Assembly (NCBI GenBank): GCA_030765045.1 | Contig: CM060964.1 | Span: forward strand, 137,130,948 to 137,194,947 | Length of the DNA stretch: 64,000 nucleotides | From: Tenodera sinensis | Taxonomy: Eukaryota > Arthropoda > Insecta > Mantodea > Mantidae | Direction of reading: 5' to 3' | Part shown: piece after piece, positions 9,840 to 20,562 of the stretch | Numbering within the stretch: position 1 is the first letter of the stretch | How the letters are laid out: each line of letters begins with the position of its first letter | Made by a program: the position numbers and the translations under genes | Notes under the pieces: model-generated | What the model saw: the letters and a program-made list of their open reading frames with translations, nothing else | Told to the model about the DNA's origin: nothing | The model's database searches: none

Positions 9840-11905
9840 GCAGCTTCTGGATTACGCGCGTTCTAGCATTTCAAATCTGCTCCCCGCTAAGACCCGCGTT
9901 TACGCTGGCTTTCCTTCCATGACCTTGATTACGCGCTGAGCATATGTGCTGTTCCATTAGATGCCTAGTGAAGCTAACCTGCGCTCATATTACGTGCCTA
10001 AAACGCACGCAAAATAAACGCTTATGTGTCCCCAGGGTAAATCCTTCCACGAAAAATGGTGGGCAAATGCTTGTTCACAATCAGTGAACACAGGACTCAT
10101 TTGAGCATCTGCATCTATACTCACCTGCTCTGAGGGGCCCAAATGACCTATCTGTCGACTGGGAGTGAAGATCTACCCGGAGTTCCGGGTTTAATTCCAA
10201 AACCTATCATAGGAGCCTGCGCTTGTTTAGGACTATTTCCATTCTAACCATGCATGGTTTTGCTTTGTTTACGTACATTCTTGAGAGGCAATTCCCATCT
10301 TCATTATTGCACTCAGCGCCGAAATAATGTAGGTACTTTTTACACACCACCCATCTTGAGGAGCCGACTACAGTCCTGTTACTACACGGGAACATTCCTG
10401 GAAATCTAGGGTAGTTCAAGAATTCACCTTGTTCTGTACAGAATTAAGATACGGATTCACAAGTAAAGGCAAGTGTGCTTCGATTTCAAGCGCTCTGAAT
10501 TTTATTTTACGAAAAGAAGAGGGCTGGTTATTTTAATTTTAAAGACAGCCCTTATAACCTTCACTATGCTGCTGGGTATATCTCAAAGAATTCATTTCGA
10601 GCTACATATGGACGACAGGCTCGCGCTAAAATTGCAGGTTCAACACTTTAATGTAATGGTTTAGTTTTTAACAACTCTGCAGTTTCCAGTGATATACAGT
10701 GCAACCCGTGCCTGGGCAGATTAGCTTCGTTCCCATTTTCCACATCGCTGCGGTATTAACCATAAACGCATATGCACGCTGTGCTTGTTTCTAACTTCAA
10801 AGTGTATGAAAGGTACCAACATATGAAGATATACAATCTACAATTTTATGTTTTAATTTTCGAACACAAATATTTTAATGAAGTGGGTGTGGCTTGAAAC
10901 CAGCTCCTAAAATGGTACCTCTGAATGACTGCATTCTCTGTAACGTATGTGGTTAACGCCTTACCCTCATCCTCCAATCATATTGTCTTGGGTACCGCTC
11001 CCTCGACACTCTTCGGCTTTGTTGTCCACAAAATGGAATGCTAGGGCAGCGACCTGTGTATGTAATGGTTTAAGAGAATATCAAGCTTATTGAAATCGGG
11101 TTTCCTTCAATGGCTATCTTTCATGGAATACTACGTATGACCAAAGCAGTAATTATGTCTCTTCTGTTTGTGACACTTTTTAAAATATGCAATTTATGTA
11201 CTTTGTATTATATGGCTCCTTCTCCCAGAAAATATTTGTGCCAGTGCCAGTAACACATCCATAAATGTCTGAGGAATACAGAGTTAAGGAACGTCCCAAT
11301 TTTTCCTCAAAGCAAAGTGGTATAATGCGATCCATGTTCAGAAACGCTGCTAGTCGGGTTATTTATTGGTAGCAATGTCAAAGCAAACCTATACAACCTG
11401 TAGTGGATTAAAAGTACATTTATTCACTTACGATATTTTCAAAATTGGTCACAAAATCATAAAGCTTTTATTTACATTAATTATTATTTTTTTTTCGCAG
11501 TATAATAAATCACAGCTGTGAATATTTATTTAGGTATATACCGGGTGTAAGGTACTATCTTTGGCAAAAGTAAATACCCATCTTCAGTGAGACCTGCGCG
11601 AAGGGTCACCTAATTCTCAGGCGTGCTTGCATAGGTGGTATGAGAATTAAATTAGTCATATGCTTCCCTTGCTGTTCGGAAGACATGGCAGCCATGTCAC
11701 CTCGCAACTCACACCACCTCGTAGTTTTGAAAAGCATTATTTCAGCAATCCTTCTACATTAAAGGGCAAACATTACAGATTCAACTTCAGTGCACCTGCA
11801 GAACATACCTTCTTATGGGGTTTCTATTAAGTTGTGGATTAGAACTAAAATGATTCCAGTGCTGGTGCTAGACTTACAAAACGTAAGCACGTCAAATCCG
11901 CGTAT
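9840..11905. other. No gene recognised
   Basis: A GC-richer patch with several CGCG words lies at 9830-10010, probably the non-coding part of a degraded element. Near 10160-10200 the phrase CCGGGTTTAATTCC hints at a tRNA B box, but no A box or tail could be paired with it. The rest is featureless. Confidence 0.4.
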
Positions 11906-11973
11906 TCGCAATAGTTGAGCTGGCTAAGGCGTGCTGTTTCAAATGACCAGTATGTGCTGACATGGGTCCGATT
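11906..11973 (+). other. tRNA-like sequence (SINE head or tRNA pseudogene)
   Basis: The order GAGCTGGCTAAGGCG (A-box-like), about 35 nt spacing, then GGGTCCGATTCCC (B-box-like) matches the internal RNA polymerase III promoter of tRNAs. The cloverleaf is poor, so a functional tRNA is unlikely. It is followed by T-rich sequence. Confidence 0.35.
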
Positions 11974-12576
11974 CCCATTTAACATATTTTTATTCCCCTT
12001 TTTCTTTTTTCTTGTTTAACGGGAACATTATTATTTATATAACCCGAGCGATATATAAAATTATACAAACTAATGGAATCTATTTTTCATAAAGCTCCTC
12101 CTTTAGGTATCTTTATTCCGCGTACCGTTGTAACTTTTCCCGCCGTCTTATGAATGCTGCAGTACGATTACAATTTTACACCTGAACGCTTCATAAGATA
12201 TTAATTGCAATTGCTGAAAATGAAGCAGGGAACACGCCTACCTCAATTGTGAAACATTCCTCCTGAAATTAATATTTCCCTTTAAACAGTCACATTCAAC
12301 AGCATCTCTATAAATTTCGTAGACTATTACCGTATAAAAATATATACGCGTGTAATAGTGTAAATTACCAGATCTGGATGCCAATGAATAATGTAACAGA
12401 ACAGAATGCAGTTGTAGATTACTTGAGGGTGAAACAACCTTTGCACCCAAGCACGACACAACGTTGCCATGTCCACATTAACTCAATTTGTAGGAGTGTG
12501 CCTTAATCCGATTCCTGATAAAAAGCTGCAGAGAACTAAATACGTTTCTTAATTTTGTATTTCACAAAATAAACAT
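11974..12576. other. No gene recognised
   Basis: AT-rich sequence between two tRNA-like patches; only one short minus-strand frame near 12240-12460 without a domain. Confidence 0.4.
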
Positions 12577-12657
12577 GCGAAAGACGAGGATCGAACCTCC
12601 GGCAGCTAGCAGTTCTGAATTGCAGTCACCGACGAAGCGCTCTTGGCTATTCGTCAC
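12577..12657 (-). other. tRNA-like sequence, minus strand
   Basis: On the minus strand the words AATAGCCAAGAGCG (A-box-like) and GGAGGTTCGATCCTCG (B box within a 4-bp T stem) are spaced as in a tRNA, and the total length of 81 nt is right. The acceptor stem pairs badly (at least two mismatches in seven), so a SINE head or tRNA pseudogene is more likely than a working tRNA gene. Confidence 0.38.
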
Positions 12658-12767
12658 TTGGTCACACGTGCTCCATAATATATTAAGCTTGCTCTCACTA
12701 CCTTAGCAGCTAATTTCACTGCAAGGCGGAATGTTCGTGTACACGTTGAGAAATGATTTAAATTTTG

Positions 12768-12810
12768 CTTCTTCTTCTTCTTCTTTTTTTTTTTTTTTTT
12801 TTTTTTTTCC
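12768..12810 (+). repeat. (CTT)n followed by poly-T
   Basis: About five CTT units run into some 24 T residues. This could be the reverse-complement tail of a retroposon, but no body is recognised. Confidence 0.9.
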
Positions 12811-13704
12811 TTCTAAGTATTCGCTTACATTTATATAGAGTAATAGGAAAAGAGAATATTTCTATAACAAGCACGAGTATCGCAGTGTTCAGTGTGGAGT
12901 TTGTTTCATTAATTGCTTTCATTGGTCACAGACAAAGATAAAGCGATATCATGGGAACTGCACGTTACTGTTGAGAGAAGTATCATTCGTTGAAAATTAT
13001 ATCTAACAGATTCACGCTCATACTTGAGGATTGAATAATGAATACGTAATGATTTACAGGCAGCGGTTATGTTCTAAACTTAAGACGTGATATTATCTGA
13101 TATGTATTATAGTTCACTAAAATTAACTTAGTAGTCTAACCCTACCTTGCGTAGTAGTAGATGTCTGCTGTGTAAGCTAGAGATTAAAATCGATTCATGT
13201 TTGCCAGAAATCGGTAACTTTATCTTCCTTTCATGGTTTCAAACATGTCTCAATTTATTTAATTCTAACAACCCATAGTGAGTCATTCATCTTTAGATAT
13301 GATTTATTTGGTATAAGTAATTATCAAAACAGAAAACCATTGGTGTTATTATATATAATGGGAATGTTAAGGCAAAAAATTAAGAGCATATATTAGTCTC
13401 GAACAAGTGTTTTTTTCTAAATGAGAAATCTAGATCATTATATACCAGGTCATTTCTGTAGCTGTTTATATTTAGGCTGGCCTAAACTTTAGGGCTCGTG
13501 TGCAAAATAGCAGAACACCTCTGTTAAGACGTCTTCAAACATAAAGGAAATTTAATGAAAATAACACTGGTCAACAGGAAAATTGTGGCATGAGTGATGT
13601 AGACAAGTTTTAATTACCCCTTATGTTGAAGATATTACTGTAAATTGCTAGTTGTTTCTTACTTTTATAGTATGACACGTTACAGATGACAGGAAATTGT
13701 GATT
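12811..13704. other. AT-rich DNA, no gene recognised
   Basis: No open frame of note on either strand and no repeat structure seen. Confidence 0.45.
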
Positions 13705-14910
13705 AGATAATGTGGATCTGACTTTGCACCTGATATTAAATCTGAACATCAAAAAATTAGCTACAGTGAATTAAATGATTTAGTCAGAGACCTAGAACTT
13801 TCTAAAGTCAAGGAAGAGCTGCTAGCCTCCAAATTGCAGCGATGAAGTTATCTTGCTGAAAATGTGAAAGTGACATTTTTTCGTCACCGTCAGAAACATC
13901 TCGGGAAGTATTTTGCTGAGGAAGGCGATTTTGCGTTCTGCAGTGATGTTTGTGGCCTATTGAGTGCTCTGAACATTAATCACATCTCTGACCAGTGATA
14001 GGTGTTTATAAATGCTTCAAAATTATGTCTCAAAGCTGTATTACTATATAACCTATCAATTGTCGTCAATTCCTATTGGTTATTCCGAGCATATGAAGGA
14101 ATCATATGGCAGCCTAAAACTCCTTGATTCAGTTAATTGTAACACGTATAAATAGAAAATATGAGGAGACTTCAAAGTAATTGCAATATTAACTGGACTC
14201 CAACTAGACTATACTAAACACTGTTATCTCATACGTGAGTGAGACAGTAGAGATAGAGCTTCTCATTTCATAAAAAAAAGGAATAGCCTTTACGTCAAGG
14301 TACGGAAACTGCAAAAAATGTTAAACATGAACCTCTGGTCGAATCTAAGAACATTTTAATTCCTCCAGTACACATAAAGCTTGGTCTCATAAAAAATTAT
14401 GCTAAAAAGTTGGACCGAAGTGGACTGGCATTCAAATACCGAGTTAAAAAACTTCCTAGAATAAGTGAGACCCAGTTAAAGGAAGGAATTTTTATTGGCC
14501 CACAGATTAATCAAGTTCACAAGATTAGATATTTTAACACCTCTTAAATTTTGCTAAGCAAGAGGCATGGATTTCTTTCAGAGAGGTCGTAAACAACTTT
14601 TTGCGAAACAAACGAGCTGGACACTATGACAATCTTGATATAAATTTGCTGTCATCTTATCACAAAATGCGATGCAACATGTCCCTCAAATTACACATTT
14701 TACGCTCCCATGTAAATTGTTTTGGTAAAAGTCGTGGAACGATGAACCTGGCGAACTTTTGCACCAACAAATATCATTAATGGGAAAATGTTACCAGGGG
14801 AAGTGGAGTGCAAGAATGCTTGCTGACTACTGCTGAACACTCATCACTCATCAGGAATGATCCTCAACTCGACTACAAGAAGGAAACAAATAGAAAGCAT
14901 ATTTAGTGAA
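13705..14910 (+). pseudogene. Heavily decayed member of an uncharacterised insect multicopy protein family
   Basis: Spread over three frames, the forward strand reads through landmarks in the right order: ISYSELNDLVRDLELSK, LAENVKVTFFRHRQKHLGKY, DVCGLLSALNINHISD, LILVPPVHIKLGL-type phrase (near 14350), FKYR and EGIFIGPQI (near 14480), KMRCNMSLKLHILRSH (near 14670) and ADYC (near 14825). I recognise this order from a widespread insect and cnidarian family of unknown function that is usually annotated as an uncharacterised protein and is probably spread by transposition. Typical members also have conserved segments of the type CFLC.WDSRDR and GERFHQDI; only traces of these remain. There are many stops (for example in the segment HISDQ** near 13995) and frameshifts. 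The N-terminal cysteine-rich part of the family is not seen upstream. Confidence 0.72.
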
Positions 14911-15504
14911 GGTAAGTGATCACGAATGTATTTTACAAGACACCAGACAGATTTTTATAGAAACAAATTACTGTTGTGTTTTTCCTTAATATTATTCTCA
15001 AACCAGAACCAATCTAGTATTCTTGTTATATTTGTGTTCAGCATTGTGTAACCCATAAGAAAAGTGTGGTAACATTCATATCGCAAACAAAAAGTAAAAT
15101 TTTATTGTCCAGTGTAATCTTTCAGAGCGTGATGATTTAAAAACCTTAACAGAAGATATGAAACAGTTAAACATTTTCTGTTGTAAATGAAATCAAAGCG
15201 ATTATTGGTACTGCTCGTTTACAGGACGTAAACACACAAACGTTTGTGCTGTAACAGTCACTTTATTTGCACAGAAAACCAATAACAAACGAGGCTCTTA
15301 AATTAAAAGCACTTTTAACTGCCATAAATATTAAATAAAATAAATGTTTCAAAAGTAATGCTTTTAAAATGGGTTCTCGAAGACAGGTAACGCCTTAAAT
15401 ATGATCCTGTTCTTGAAGATAGGCGTATATTCTGAGTAAGTAATAATTGTAAATTAATTATTGATATTAGTGATTTCAATCTCATTTGTCTGTCATTAAT
15501 AAAA
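14911..15504. other. AT-rich DNA, no gene recognised
   Basis: No domain recognised. It may include the non-coding 3' part of the preceding relic or the lost 5' part of the mariner fragment that follows. Confidence 0.4.
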
Positions 15505-15800
15505 ATCAACTAAACGTCCTCCAGGACAATGCCCCAGTCCATAATGCGCAAATTGTGAAGGGTTATTTGGCAAAAAAAGTTCCAGCAATGGAGTATATTC
15601 GCCAGACCTAGCAAGGTGCGAATCCTTTTTCTTTTTCCTGTTTTATCTTCCCGGAAGCAAAAATTCGCGCTGAAAGGAACCAGGCAGAGCATAACACAAG
15701 AGGACCTGCAGCACTTCTAAGAGTAGAAATATCGCATGGCGCGGCGGCTACATTCAAGGAGATAACATTTCCATTGATATTTTTTTTTCATTAAAATGTT
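15505..15800 (+). pseudogene. mariner-type transposase C-terminal fragment
   Basis: The frame LQDNAPVHNAQIVKGYLAKK holds the second catalytic Asp of the mariner core (DNAPVH). After a one-base frameshift near 15590 it continues YSPDLARCESFFFFLF and LPGSK, the counterpart of YSPDLAPCDFFLFP..K. The third catalytic Asp is replaced by Glu at CES. The last part, GGYIQGDNISIDI, fits the G.YFEGD ending of the family. Everything upstream of the second Asp is missing, so only the C-terminal third survives. Confidence 0.68.
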
Positions 15801-16642
15801 AGGGTATGAATCCGATTTGTTTATTGCCACACCTCGCGCAAATGCATATTTTCTCGCAACGTAATCTGCAAGCAGATACAACTGAAGAGAAGTAAACATT
15901 GACATAGGAGAAAGCATTATCACTTATTGGTGCTTATGCAGAATCCCGAAGTCACTATGGTGCAGACTCGTGAACGAAGGTCCACTGTTCAAAGTTCGCC
16001 AGGACACTTTTTTTTTTCAGGGTTTCCTCAGTCCTTATAAATGGCAAATACTGGGGAGATGGACTAAATTTACTTTAACTTACCTTCTCATGTTTCCTTT
16101 CCCAATTACCAGTTCATTGGATGATGAATCAGTGTCTACCGTCTGTGGTACAGCACACAGAACGAACGGACGTTAAGCAATATTAAAAAGCAGCACGCAA
16201 CAGATATCGGTATACTTCGATTGTCTGAAGTGAACCGAGTAATAAAGATCTCGTAGATTACCTGAAAGCCGTTATCTTGTAACTATCCTCTAAATATAAT
16301 ATTTATCACATTATAGTCGTAAAAAGTTGAACATTAAGAACAGCATTATCTTTCACTGCATCCTGCTGCATGTTTACACTCAGGCCCAATGAATTTTCTG
16401 AAGGTCAAGTTTTCAATGGCCGCCTCCCACCTTCCCCATGCAGTCGCTCCTGGTACAAGAGCTGTAAGTTAAGGAGGTGAAAGTACTTATCAAAACAAGA
16501 AAAATGGCTCCTAGAATCAATTGAATATCACTAAACGATTTCGAAATTTGGCGTTGTAAGAGTAAATATTGAGTAAAATGAGTACCTTGTTTAGTTCTTA
16601 CCCAGTATGCCACACCAGGAATACAAGCATTCGCAATATACT
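15801..16642. other. No gene recognised
   Basis: Short frames on both strands without recognisable domains. Confidence 0.4.
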
Positions 16643-16659
16643 ACGAGGGTCACTATGAA

Positions 16660-17665
16660 AGTTTTGAGATGTGAGGAAATGAAATTTGATTCGCTCGAAT
16701 TGAATGCACGATGGGATAGCTCCATGCATTATGAGTAATGTGGTATCAGGTAGTGATTCTTCCACTCCAGCAATTCCAGCGGCGCAAGGATGAACAACCC
16801 GCGGCGCGCAGGTAATCAGGAGCTTGGAAGAGAGCATTTTTGCTCTTTCCAGGCATGCAATTTTTATCACCGGGAACAGAACAAAGTGGCATGGGGCCAG
16901 GTTGGGACCGTGTGGTGGATGAATCATAAGTTTGACCTCTGTAGACTCCAGGAGTTGAACTGTGATTTCGGCCGTGTGTGCGGACGCGTTGTCGTGATGG
17001 AGAAGGATCCCTCGCAGTCCCGTGTGTGGCCGCTGTTCTTGAAGCTTGGCAAAAACTTTTGGCACGCAAACTGTGGTGTACCAATTAGCGGTAACGGTGC
17101 TTTGATTCTCCAGAGGAATGGTTGCCTCAAGATCACCCCTTAGGAGGAAGGAGGCGACCATTTTCTTGTGAACACTTTGGCGACATTTAATTTTTGTCGA
17201 TAGATTGTCATCACAAAAGATCCAACCACTGATTGCCGCTTACTCTCCGGATCAAGCTAATAAATCCAGATTTCGTCATCTATGACGATGGCAGAAACCC
17301 GTCCGGAGCCCACTCCTTCGGATCTTGTCAGCATTTTTTCACACGATTCAACCCGGGCGTGTTTATGTTCTGTGGGGCAGTCATCGGGATGTGACCTTCC
17401 TCACACGAAGAAATTCATGGACGATTTTCAAAACTGCTGGCGAACCAAGCTGCAATGCTGCCTTAATTTCCTTAAATGTTTGTGCGATTATTTTCGTGAA
17501 GCATTTTTCTCAACACTTTGATGTTTTCCTCAGTCACTATCGTTGCCGGATGCACGCTTCTCTCCTCATCTTTCGAAGATGTTGGGCATCTTTTAAATTC
17601 CTGAAACCACCGTAAAACCTTGGCATGGGAAGAAGCAATGTCCCCAAAAGCCTGTGACAAAAGTT
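16660..17665 (-). pseudogene. mariner transposase pseudogene
   Basis: On the minus strand the frame from about 17660 gives the helix-turn-helix region: HAKVLRWFQEFKRCPTSSKD, then EERSVHPATIVTEENIKVLR. After a frameshift near 17475 it continues KEIKAALQLGSPAVLKIVHE, VRKVTSR, a stop, and VIDDEIWIY with the first catalytic Asp. After another break it resumes at about 17160 with VASFLLRGDLEATIPLENQS, LRGILLHHDNASAHTAE with the second Asp, and HPPHGPNLAPCHFVLFP. The third catalytic Asp of the D,D34D triad, counted 34 residues after the second, is His in CHF, and the usual SPD is GPN. With at least two frameshifts and two stops it is dead. The tail merges with the left inverted arm. The family call is secure. 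Confidence 0.88.
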
Positions 17666-17708
17666 AAAGCCTTTGGCACTGGTTTAATCCACTTTTAAGA
17701 AGGTCGTT

Positions 17709-17922
17709 GAGCGAAAATGCTCTCTTCCAAGCTCCATTGCAGGGACTGATTACGTGCGTACCACGGGTTGTTCATCCTTGCGCTGCTGGAATTCTTGGAG
17801 TAGGAGAGTCACTACCTGATACCAGTCTACTCGCAAAGGATGGGGCTATCCCATCCTGCATCCAATTCGAGTGGATCAAAATTCATTTTCTCAGATCTCA
17901 AAACTTTCGTAGCAACCCTCGT
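17709..17922 (+). repeat. Inverted second copy of the mariner transposase 3' end
   Basis: The forward frame reads CVPRVVHPCAAGILGVGESL and then IPSCIQFEWIKIHFL, closely matching the C-terminal part of the minus-strand transposase (CAPRVVHPCAAGIAGVEESL, IPSCIQFERIKFHFL). It shares no upstream catalytic region. It forms the right arm of the element. Confidence 0.85.
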
Positions 17923-19438
17923 TTCACACAAGTGAAACAAATGTGACTTCTGCATTGCGGATCTGTTTAATTAAAGCCTTCCAATGTGGCACGTGAGAGC
18001 TACGTTGCCTGGACCACTGTGAGTCAACAACAGGTCATCTTATCAGTTCCACATGGGTGATGCAACTGGACGTGCATCAACTTCCTGGGCCAAAAGTTGC
18101 AAGTTTCATCCTGCCCTGTAAGTTTAAGGGCCCTCAACTACATGGTCATCAGCGGGTAGAATGTGTTGTGATTTCATTAACCACCACCTGCTGCTGGTGT
18201 TAATATTTACATGCTAAGCTCCCGTGATAAAAGTCGTACCCCAATTAAAAAGAAATACACACGCGAACAGTATTCCGCTTGGCAATCAAATGCCTATGGG
18301 AATCTTGGTGGATTACAATTTAATAAGTCATTTATTTAAAACAAGTAAACAAATTTTGTGCATAAGCATGGCCAAAAGGTTATTAGACACACTGCTTTGC
18401 TACTGAACATGAGCAATTTTGTTAATAGCATTTATTAACGAAAACGTGGGTGTGAACGCACCACACCATAACCATTTTTAAATCTGTCCCAACTGTTCAG
18501 TGTGTTTTCATCCCCGGTGAAATTTGTATAGAAATACCTTGGTTAACATATTAGGAGGTAGATGAAAATTAATTGTAGGCAATTTTTTTAATGCTTGAGT
18601 AACTTTATTGCAAATTTTAGAGTTTTCCCCATAGGTGAGATTTGCATTGCGTTCTTCTAAAAAGCCGAATTTCCTAACTAAGCATTTGGTTTGCAAGCTG
18701 GATGACTGGTTACCTCGCCTAATGCAGAACGAACCGTATAGTCAATATTGCATTGGGTTTTCATTGCTTTCCTCAATACGGAAGTGACGTGAGATGGCAT
18801 CTCCATGGCAAGTTGGACACTTCTACAGCTGAAGAATACCGTAGTCCAATCGTGAAGCGAATAAGGGCCGCTTTGTAATTTGGCCAAAACCCAGGTTTCG
18901 AATTAACGGGGGATGAGGGATTTCCCCCCCTCTCATTAAATAATTTTCCCGGCTCATCAAAGAAGAATTCCTTCCCTGCCAGGGATGTATCTTTTCTTGG
19001 TACTGTATGTATTAACTACTACTGCTCTTTGAAAATACGAGAAAACACGGAACACATTCGATGCAGATTGTACATGGTCCGAGTTATAGCTGCGAGCAAG
19101 CAAAAGTATCATATCACAAGTAAGCTAAATAATAAACAATTCTCAGAATCATTAGTTCGGTTAGCATTCATGGGCACAATTCGAGCAATGAGATTGCAGC
19201 TTGCAGTATTCAGTTCAGTTTCTTGCAACTCGCTGTTGTATTGTTCATCAGCATGGATAAAGTAGTGACAAGAAAGCGAAAAGTTACAGAAAGTAATGAC
19301 TAATGTATTCCAGTTCGAATCTCAGGCTTCAACGTTAAGTAATATTAACACTACAGCTTCTCAGGTAAAAACTGCAGTTTTGAAAGCAACATGCGTTAGC
19401 GAAAATAGTGAAAGTACATTACACTAATCAGGGAATGT
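17923..19438. other. No gene recognised
   Basis: Several short frames on both strands without known domains; a C run (eight) sits near 18930. Confidence 0.4.
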
Positions 19439-19450
19439 GTAGACAAAACT

Positions 19451-19673
19451 CTGCCCGCCTGGGTAGCGTGTCTGCCTCACGTTCAAGAGGTCACGAGTTC
19501 GAATCTCGCTTAGGGTAAGTTATCCGGGTAAGGTCTTTTTCCGAGGTTATCCCTGCCCTGAGAAGACGAATGTCGGATAACTTAAAGCTCCATGGACCTC
19601 GGGCTCATTTGAGCATCATTTCACCCATTCGTCCGATATGACACAATGTTGGAGGACGTTAATTTAAAAAAAA
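19451..19673 (+). mobile_element. tRNA-derived SINE, second copy, A-box region shortened
   Basis: Same family as the copy at 2373: shared B box GAGTTCGAATCTCGC, shared GTTATCCGGGTAAGG and GAAGACGAATGTCG. It is flanked by a perfect 12-bp target-site duplication GTAGACAAAACT at 19439-19450 and 19674-19685. Relative to the first copy it lacks about 10-12 bp across the A box (GCCCGCCT joins almost directly to GGGTAGCGTG) and about 13 bp near the 3' end, and its A-rich tail is short. Confidence 0.92.
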
Positions 19674-19685
19674 GTAGACAAAACT

Positions 19686-20562
19686 AGACCTGAAAAATGG
19701 AAAACAAACCACCCTGGGTTTGGGAAAGTTATACGCATTATTGCTCAGAAAAATAAACTCATCGTGCTGCTGCTATGCTTTATTTATATGCACATAACAC
19801 ACGAATGCTACTGCCACTGCCATTACTACCATCATTGCCATAGGTAAGTCGTCAGAATGTCTGATTCGAACACTGCCAAGACCACTACCTCACAGAGACA
19901 CACTAATTTAATAGAATACATCAGCCAAAATTTTGCATATTGCAAATCTAAAACTGGTTAAGTTGCTGGTCTAATATATTATGGGACGAACTATGTCTTT
20001 ATTTCCCGGAAATATGGCTTTGTCCTACAGTTTTAAATGTACTTCAACTGCGGAAACGTAATATGGTAAATATGCAGCAATTACGGAGTGCATTTTTCCG
20101 GAAGCACAGTCGGTTAATTAGCTGCTTCGTACGATGTACATAATGCTAACGGAAAAACTGAAGGTCGTCCATAGCTCTGTTGCTGTGACCTTGAACCGAC
20201 AAGCAGGCCTCAGACATAACACGGCAAAGGCCTCGCCTTCAACCTGTTGTGGAACGCAGCCAACATACCTCCCCCACCACTATCACTCGCTGTCCACCGA
20301 AAAACGTCATTTTCCTTACATAAGAAACATAAGCAGGATACGTCCTGTAAGTGGCAAAGTACGGGTTGGGTACCCAACCAATAAACAGTGGACGAAAAAT
20401 GCCCCTGAAGTAGAGGCTTTGGGTTTCACTTTCAATATTTACATCGGGGCTATTCAATAGCTAATTCGCCATTAATCAGTAGAAAGACTGTGGCTGTAAA
20501 TCTGAAACGCTTTCAGGCCCTTTCTTACTATAATTTCTACACTGAGTTAAGCTTGGCAATTT
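19686..20562. other. No gene recognised
   Basis: Left flank of the giant TG/TC array. Short frames only; no repeat similar to the right flank at 30593 was noticed. Confidence 0.4.

Larger units (their letters stand above)
16643..17922. mobile_element. mariner-like element with about 210-bp inverted arms
   Basis: Both outer ends begin with ACGAGGGT followed a few bases later by TATGAAAGTTTTGAGAT (left) or ACGAAAGTTTTGAGAT (right, reverse complement), which look like mariner termini. The similarity continues far inside, giving arms 16643-16845 and 17709-17922 at roughly 80% identity by eye. The left arm encodes the C-terminus of the minus-strand transposase, so the right arm is an inverted second copy of that coding end. 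The element is either a mariner with an inverted end duplication or two copies joined head to head with loss of one body. A flanking TA duplication was not clear. Confidence 0.75.

Noticed and set aside
10140..10210. SINE head suggested by CCGGGTTTAATTCC
   Set aside because: No A box at the right distance, no tail and no flanking duplication.
12577..12657. Functional tRNA gene on the minus strand
   Set aside because: Internal promoter boxes are present, but the acceptor and T stems pair poorly, so only a tRNA-like element is claimed.
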